Below are positions 58,038 to 64,000 of a stretch of DNA of 64,000 nucleotides, piece by piece. The stretch's first letter is position 1. Every line of letters starts with the position of its first letter. The DNA is from Nageia nagi (taxonomy: Eukaryota > Pinophyta). A program made the position numbers and the translations under genes. Where the stretch lies: contig JBITNC010000001.1 of NCBI GenBank assembly GCA_050084985.1, positions 151,404,001 through 151,468,000 on the forward strand, given 5' to 3'. A model generated the notes under the pieces. It did not search any database and had not been told where the DNA came from. It saw only the letters and a program-made list of their open reading frames with translations.

Positions 58038-58287
58038 CTTGTTATCTTGTCTACTTATGCTCTCCCTTTGCGCTTTGTGCAATCTAAGGTGACCAGAATA
58101 GACCTGATAAGAAGGAGTAATTAATTCTTCTTTTCTTTCACATTCACACTATCATTAATTTGGTTAATTTACCCACACATAATGACCTCTTACCAAGTTT
58201 TCCCTTACCACTCCATTGGAGGTCGAAGGGATATGTGACTAGTAAGAGGAGGTAATTTACTACACATAATACTTCCACAATTGGAAG
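58038..58287 (+). repeat. E5 leader hairpin module 1
   Basis: Three predicted stems in order. X: CTTgTTATCttGTCTA (58038-58053) pairs with TAGACctGATAAgAAG (58099-58114). Y: CCTCTTAC (58186-58193) pairs with GTAAGAGG (58242-58249), enclosing TCCCTT (58201-58206) with AAGGGA (58226-58231). Z: CTTCCA (58272-58277) pairs with TGGAAG (58282-58287) around the loop CAAT. Confidence 0.65.
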
Positions 58288-58400
58288 GAGTAAATGAATC
58301 ACATTAAAAGGAATGAACTTAAGGAAAATAAATCGAGTTTTGGGTAGTATAAATCATATTAAAAGGTTAATGAATTGGAGGGATTCGAATACACTAAGTA

Positions 58401-58728
58401 CTTTCACTTAACAAAGTATGCTCTCACTTTTGCGCTTCAAGCGATCTTAAGTGATCAGAAAGTTAAGTGAAAGAGGTAAAATTTATTCACATCTTATTTG
58501 GAAATATACTTCACATTAACACTCTTAAAGATGTCTTCCCTTACCACTCCATTGGAGGTCAAAGGGATATGTGACTCTTGGAGGAGTAATTGAACCTCAC
58601 TTAATTAATTTATCTACACTTAATGGCTTTTTACTAAGTCTGCTCTTACCACTCCATTGGAGGTCGAAGAGATATGTGACTAGTAAGAAGAGGAAATTTA
58701 TCACATATAAAACTTCCATAGCTGGAAG
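58401..58728 (+). repeat. E5 leader hairpin module 2
   Basis: Diverged copy of module 1. X': CTTTCACTTAAC (58401-58412) pairs perfectly with GTTAAGTGAAAG (58462-58473). A partial Y copy keeps only the inner stem (58537-58542 with 58562-58567). Y3: CTTTTTAC (58627-58634) pairs with GTAAGAAG (58683-58690), enclosing CTCTT (58643-58647) with AAGAG (58667-58671). Z3: CTTCCA and TGGAAG (58713-58728) enclose the loop TAGC. Confidence 0.65.
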
Positions 58729-59405
58729 GAGTTAATGAACATCATTAAGAGGTTGGATAATGAATCACATTATAATTAAAAAGAACAACGTGGTTTATTA
58801 AGGTCAAGATTCACTTAAAATAAAATTTTGATTGCATCACATTAAGATAAGATAAGTAAATGGACATGAATGTTTGGGAGGGTAGTATGCATAAATGTAT
58901 TTTACTTATTTAAATGCATTTCATAAGGCCTTAAAGGAATAATTAAACATTAACGAGTTGGATGTCACTACCAACCATTAATTCTTACTTCTTTGTACCC
59001 ACCGACATAACACACTCGAACCCATAGAGCCAAGTTACACTTGGAGGTGATGACCAAGGTGACTTTCCTTTAGGTAGGAGTCAAAAAAGAGACTCATCTA
59101 GAACCAAGCCAAAAGCCATAGAGACTTGCAAACATTACTTAGGATTACCCAACCTACCTTGTTTAACACTTGACTAGTCAAAACAAACTAGGAAAATTAA
59201 AAGGATTAAAAATGAACTCATATCGTTCATTTAACTCAGACATTAAAAATATGTGAAAAAGTTAAAAAAAGATAATCACATCGTTAAAAGTAAGTTTGCA
59301 TATAGGGTGTTTGTGCATTAAATTATTTTCTTGAAAACATAATATAAAAGATAAAAATAGAGTTTCTTTTTTACAATGTTTGTTTATAATATCTAATAAA
59401 AAAAA
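58729..59405 (+). other. E5 leader, remaining part
   Basis: Non-coding AT-rich leader between the hairpin modules and the gag ATG. No further repeat or frame was recognised. Confidence 0.6.
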
Positions 59406-61963
59406 ATGGTTCAAACTAGAAGTATGACCGCTAAGAAAATGCAAGAACACCCATTTGAAATACAAGAAATACATCCAGACAATATGGATCTGATAGAGTC
59501 TTCAGTTAGGAGGCCACCTCCTTTAGATGAATCAGATCTACGGGTAGTTCGTTATGTAGGTAAAGATTAGGATTGGGATTATGATCAATCTAGATTGCAA
59601 AGACAAATTATAGAGGATCCTATTGTCAAGGCTAGAATGCAAGTGTTAGATGAAGATTTAATTGAAATTCGTCATCATCTAGCTAATTATAGGGCTATTC
59701 CTAAGATGTCTTCTAGTTTACCAGGAGATGTGGAAAAACTAAATCAAAGGCGTGGTAACTTCGAAATTGACGAGGATAAATCTTAGGCTAAAACCATAGC
59801 GGTACCAGAGAATGAGCCATATAAAGTTAGATATGAAAGATTCATTCGTCAATTATCAGATGGTCGAAGAGTCAGTTCTTTAATTCGAAAAGAAGGATCT
59901 TCTTTTTCTCATAAATCTCTCGAATTAGGAAAAAATGAAGTATCAATACCTATGAGTAATTTATCTCAAAGAGCTCCTTCAATGAAGCAAACGAAGAAAT
60001 CTTATTCCTCAAATGGAGGATTAAATAGAAGGACATCTAAGTTCAAAATAGAAGAGATACCTTCTTATGAAGAACTAAAAGAACGACGATTATATAAAAC
60101 AAAAGCTGGTCAAAAATTCACGAAAATATATGTTGATGATATTAAAAAGGCCGCAGAGATGCAATATCTTCTAAAGGAAAAAATAGAAAAGTTAATGAAT
60201 TCATTAAAATTCAAGAACAAGAGAATAAATTAAAAGAAATGGAAGATAAACTTCTTAGAGATAAAAGGAAATTCATAGAACAAGAAAAAGCAAACAAAGA
60301 AAGAAATGAATTCCTAGAACAAGAAAAGAAAAGACTTCATAAAGAACATGAGATTCAACTTCATTTAAAAGAATTAAAACTTAAAGAATTAGAAAATGAA
60401 AAAATAAAAAGGGAACAATATCTACGTATGGAGAAAGAAAAACAAAAACAGTGGGATGAATATCAAAAAATAAAAAATTTGAAACCTGAAACCTCTGAAG
60501 GAAGTCAAATACAAAGATATCGAGATCCTTACTTAGATAAACAAGAAGCGATGGATAAAGACATAGCCATTTTATTATAAAAGGAAATGGATAAAGAACT
60601 AGAACTTCAAAAATTATATGATAAACAAAAGCAAGATTCCATTAAAAGTTGGGTTGAACAAACCCAAAATCAAACAAAACAACCTGATTACAAAGGAAAA
60701 GATCTATATGGAAAAAGTATATCCCAAAAACCTCCTAAAATTCCTATTCCGCAACGTCATTCACCTCTTAAAATATTGCCTCCACCACCATCAGAGTTTC
60801 CTTCTGACTATGAGTCTTACACTTCAAGATCAATTTCGAAGAAGGATCCGAATACTTGAAGATATCATAGACACACTCAAGGTCGTAGAACCGATAAAGA
60901 ATTAGAATACTTTATGAAGGATTTTATAAATCGAGAAATTAATGTTCAAGGACTTAAAAAGTTAAATTATAGAAATATTTGCAATGAACCTATTCATCCA
61001 AGTGTTCCAAAAAAGAAATTACCATATAGGTTTGAATTTCCTAAGATAGAATCATTCAAGGGAAGAGAAGATCCCAAAGAACATTTGAGAAAATTTACAT
61101 TTTCTAGTTATCAGATAGCTAATGATGACTCATTAATGTTACGTATATTTCCTATGACACTCGCAGGTCAAGCTTTAGATTGGTATAATAGTTTACCTAT
61201 ACATAGTTTATATACATTCGAACAATTGGCTAATCAATTTCTTGAACACTTTAGAATCAATATTAAAGAAAGATCTTCAATTACTGATCTCACAAGATTA
61301 CAACAGTTTCCTGATGAAACTATACAAGATTACATCTCAAGATGGCGGGCTATACTCACTAGTATGCCTTATACAATACCACAAGAAGAATTGGTTAAAT
61401 TATTTAGCCAAAGTTGTTTAAGACCAATAGCTAGTATTCTCCAAATTCAACAACATAGAACTTTTGAAGAAGCTATTGCTCAGGCAGTAGTTATAGAAAG
61501 AGTTAAAATTCAAGATGGAGAACTAAAACTCAAGAAAAAAGAATACAAAAAGGGTAATCAATATGAAAACATTAGTAAACAACCACAAAATAATCAAATA
61601 GTTATGACAGAAAATTCTGGTCAATCTTCAAAAATCGAAGAAAATGCTGAACCTAAGCCTAAAAGAAATTTTACCCCATTATCAGAACCATTAGCTGAAA
61701 TACTTAAAAAATTATGTGATAATGGTATGATTATGTTACCTGATATAAGACCTAAAAATCCTAATGCTAAAGGAAGCAAATGGTATAAGGAGAATGAATT
61801 TTGTGCTTATCATAGGCAAAAAGGACATAATACAAATAAATGTCGAACTTTACAACATAAAATTCAAGACTTGATAGATAGTCGAAAAATAGATGTGGAT
61901 AATCCTATTGTGCCTTCGAATCAAAATTTAGGGATATATCAAAACCCCTTACCTTCACATTAG
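59406..61963 (+). pseudogene. E5 gag
   Basis: ATG 59406 begins MVQTRSMTAKKMQEH. The frame carries stops at 59568, 59784, 60578, 60857 and 61961, with one frameshift near 60180-60200 (after an A run), and is otherwise continuous. A long N-terminal extension contains a highly charged coiled-coil segment (about 60200-60480, for example EQEKANKERNEFLEQEKKRL). The Retrotrans_gag domain is at about 61020-61500 (TLAGQALDWYNSLPIHSLYT, QFLEHFRINIKERSSITDL, DYISRWRAILTSMP). The zinc-knuckle variant FCAYHRQKGHNTNKCRTLQH lies near 61798-61860. Confidence 0.87.
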
Positions 61964-63403
61964 GCTAACAATGTGGCAATTATCCCAAACCAAATGAACT
62001 ATACATGGAATAATAAGGATATACCATTTATAGGAACTATAGATGATTCAATACATATGATTGGTATAGCTACACGAGCACAACAATATCAGAATAAACA
62101 GGATAATCCATGAAAAAATCAATCGATATCAAACCCAATTAATATACCACCTATACCTCCTCCACAACAACCTAAAGTTTCGATAAAAGGTGCTCTTCAA
62201 CGATAATTAAAAATGTCTCCAGTTAAGATGACCTTATTTGAATTATTACAACAGTCTAAGAGTTATAGGGAAGCTATGAATCAAATTCTACAAGAAATTC
62301 AAGTGGATGTTAGTAACCCCGATAATTTTATTTCAATAGTTGAAAGTTTGAAGACATCTCAACAACCTAGTATCACCTTCTACGAACAAGAAAAATTAAA
62401 TAACGATGGACCAGGTAGACTTGATCCACCTTTACGTATAATGGGTAAAGTAGATGGGAGATTATTTAAAAGAATTCTGATAGATGAAGGTTCAACTATA
62501 AATATAATTTCAGATGCTGCATACAAAAATTTGAATTTATCAGATTCGCTTATTTTAGCTCCTTTACAAATTAGGGCGTTTAATGATGCAGTGTGTTCAA
62601 CTTTGGGATCAATAGTGCTACCAATTACAGTAGGGGCTAAAACCGTTCAAACTTTATTACATATAATTGAAGGAAATATTATACAATACAACATTCTTTT
62701 AAGACGCCCATGGATTAGAGAAATGCAATGTGTTCCATCAACTTATCATGGATGTTTAAAATACATCTATAAAGATAAAGTTCATTGTGTGTTTAAAGAT
62801 CCAGATCCTTATTCACATTGTAATTTAATTTTTGATCCAAATAAAGTGACATTACCATCTCCTAATTTATCAACCATATTAATGAACAAAAATATGAATC
62901 AATCTGAAGTCATAAAAGGAAAAAATGATATAGTTATAGAAGATAAAGATACTTGGGAAAAAGTTGCTAAAACTTTAGACAAAAAACATGGAGCTTCTTC
63001 ATCAAAACAAGTGAATACCACATCTAATAATGACTCATCCAATGTATATCCAGTAAAAATTAAATTAATGGATTTAGGGATGGGAGAATATGACGTAGAT
63101 GATGTTGTGTTTAATATACCTTTAGCACAAGAAATGGGAAGATTATCTGAATCACCTAGTGTAATTGGACAAATAGTACCTTTAGGAGAAGTACCTAATC
63201 AGACAATGTTTATCTATGCGGGAATAGTAGATCCTGTGTCAACAATATCCAATCAAACATATGAAGGAAATTTCAATAATGATATGAAATATTTATCGCC
63301 ATGTTCAAGAACATTTGTCTTAAACTATTTTAACAAATGTAATTGGCAAGAACGAGGATTGGGTCTATATGAACAGGGTCCACGAGAAATAATTGAATTA
63401 TGA
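61964..63403 (+). pseudogene. E5 protease region
   Basis: In the same frame as gag, after stops at 61961, 62111 and 62204. Frame 62213-63403 is open for 396 codons. The aspartic protease active site reads FKRILIDEGSTINIISDAAY (about 62466-62525): the catalytic Asp is present within Asp-Glu-Gly-Ser, where Tat/Gypsy elements usually have Asp-Gly-Gly-Ser. The flanking family block QYNILLRRPWIREMQCVPST follows at about 62685. The C-terminal WQERGLGLYEQGPREIIEL is a G-patch-like start, cut by TGA 63401. Protease would mature the polyprotein. Confidence 0.87.
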
Positions 63404-64000
63404 TACCAAGATCCCACTGATAAAAGGGGATTAGGTTATCAAAATAAATGTAAAAATCTTGCTAAATTAGGAAATTTAGGAGAAGAGAATTTGGATCATA
63501 ATGAAGAAATTTTAGAGAAAGAATCTATAGTACAAGAAATTATTAATATAAGAGAAGAACAATTAAGTGAAATGGATGTCTTAGAAGGGGTCAAAACTCT
63601 CTTTATTAATAATATTGAGCCACCCTAGAATCATTCATGCTTACCAAGTGATATACAAGAAAAAATAAATAAAAATGCCGAATCATCAATCATTCCATAT
63701 TCAGGTATACCATCGATAAATATGGTTACAATAAAAGAGAATGATATTGAAGATCAAAATAATGAACAAATAGATGAAGTTAACGAAAATCAAAATTTAA
63801 TCAAAATAATAGCCAATACTTCTACAGATGAAGTAATTGCTGATTTCTCTCTTATATCATCTAATCCTTCGGTACATGAATTCAAAAACGTAGATCACAT
63901 ATTTGGTTCCTATGAAAATCAAGTATGCACGAATGAACAAACTCAAGAATACGATGAAGAATATAGTGTTAATGACAACGGTTGGATACCAGTACCAAAT
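63404..64000 (+). pseudogene. E5 pol linker before RT, partial
   Basis: Continues in frame after TGA 63401 with DPTDKRGLGYQNKCKNLAKL, completing the G-patch-like Gly-rich segment. An acidic linker of low similarity follows (one stop at 63627) up to the window edge at NDNGWIPVPN. RT motifs have not yet begun. Confidence 0.7.

Larger units (their letters stand above)
56656..64000 (+). mobile_element. Gypsy LTR retrotransposon E5 (Tat/Ogre-like), 5' part
   Basis: 5' LTR 56656-57496, PBS 57500, a 1.9-kb leader with repeats and hairpins, then a gag-protease frame from 59406 to the window end. RT, RNase H, integrase and the 3' LTR should lie beyond 64000. Lineage is inferred from the Gag knuckle (CAYHRQKGH), the protease region with YNILLRRPWIREM and the G-patch-like segment after it, all usual in Tat/Ogre elements. 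Nine nonsense codons and one frameshift show it is dead. It interrupts copy C. Confidence 0.88.

Noticed and set aside
1-64000. Alternative genetic code to explain in-frame TAA/TAG at Gln sites
   Set aside because: Frameshifts, deletions and mutated catalytic residues accompany the stops, and E4's two frames use ordinary stops. Pseudogene decay is simpler.
1-64000. CRISPR arrays, bacterial operons, rRNA or tRNA genes
   Set aside because: No spaced identical repeats of CRISPR type, no operon-like gene packing and no recognisable RNA gene were found.

Overview
The window looks like repeat-dominated nuclear DNA of a plant, probably one with a large, retrotransposon-filled genome. The evidence is the low GC content, Copia elements with an initiator-Met-type primer-binding site, a Tat/Ogre-like Gypsy element, a hAT transposase relic and a LINE relic. 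No convincing host gene, rRNA, tRNA or CRISPR array was found. The species cannot be named from this sequence.

Layout. (1) 1-3044 is AT-rich with a possible LTR trace at 2402. (2) 3045-5966 is a 5' fragment of a decayed Copia element (E1), joined to a minus-strand hAT/DUF659 transposase relic (5966-6805). (3) 6883-14418 is AT-rich with tandem duplications; at its right end is the C-terminal coiled-coil part of a minus-strand Copia-type gag (element G). (4) 14424-22641 is a full-length decayed Copia element (E2) with both LTRs, a 5-bp target duplication, PBS and PPT. It sits inside G, whose N-terminal gag resumes at 22642-23728. (5) 23795-30342 holds the end of G's LTR, a 20-bp minisatellite, a Gypsy-like gag relic, a LINE C-terminal relic and a 1.5-kb degenerate coding unit (copy A). 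(6) 30343-42514 is a second Copia element (E3). Its gag is split by a young minus-strand non-autonomous element (31132-37499, here E4) with 1504-bp LTRs, an intact gag and a second open frame encoding a coiled-coil protein. (7) 42516-44400 is copy B of the 1.5-kb unit, with the E3 target site still empty. (8) 48174-56655 is a direct segmental duplication (D2) of 21768-about 30270 (D1), ending in copy C. (9) 56656-64000 is the 5' LTR, long leader, gag and protease of a Tat/Ogre-like Gypsy element (E5) that runs off the window.

Relative order, from nesting: G; E2 into G; duplication of D1 to D2; E3 into copy A and E5 into copy C; E4 into E3. E4 is much the youngest: its LTRs differ at 5 of 1504 positions, all transitions.

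The observations most worth following are: the E5 leader, which carries duplicated hairpin modules whose stems covary; E4, a gag plus coiled-coil element with a regular array of TGACGTCA-type sites in its LTRs; 20-bp CpG-rich repeats shared by the E5 LTR and leader; and copy B, a mosaic of copies A and C that suggests gene conversion.
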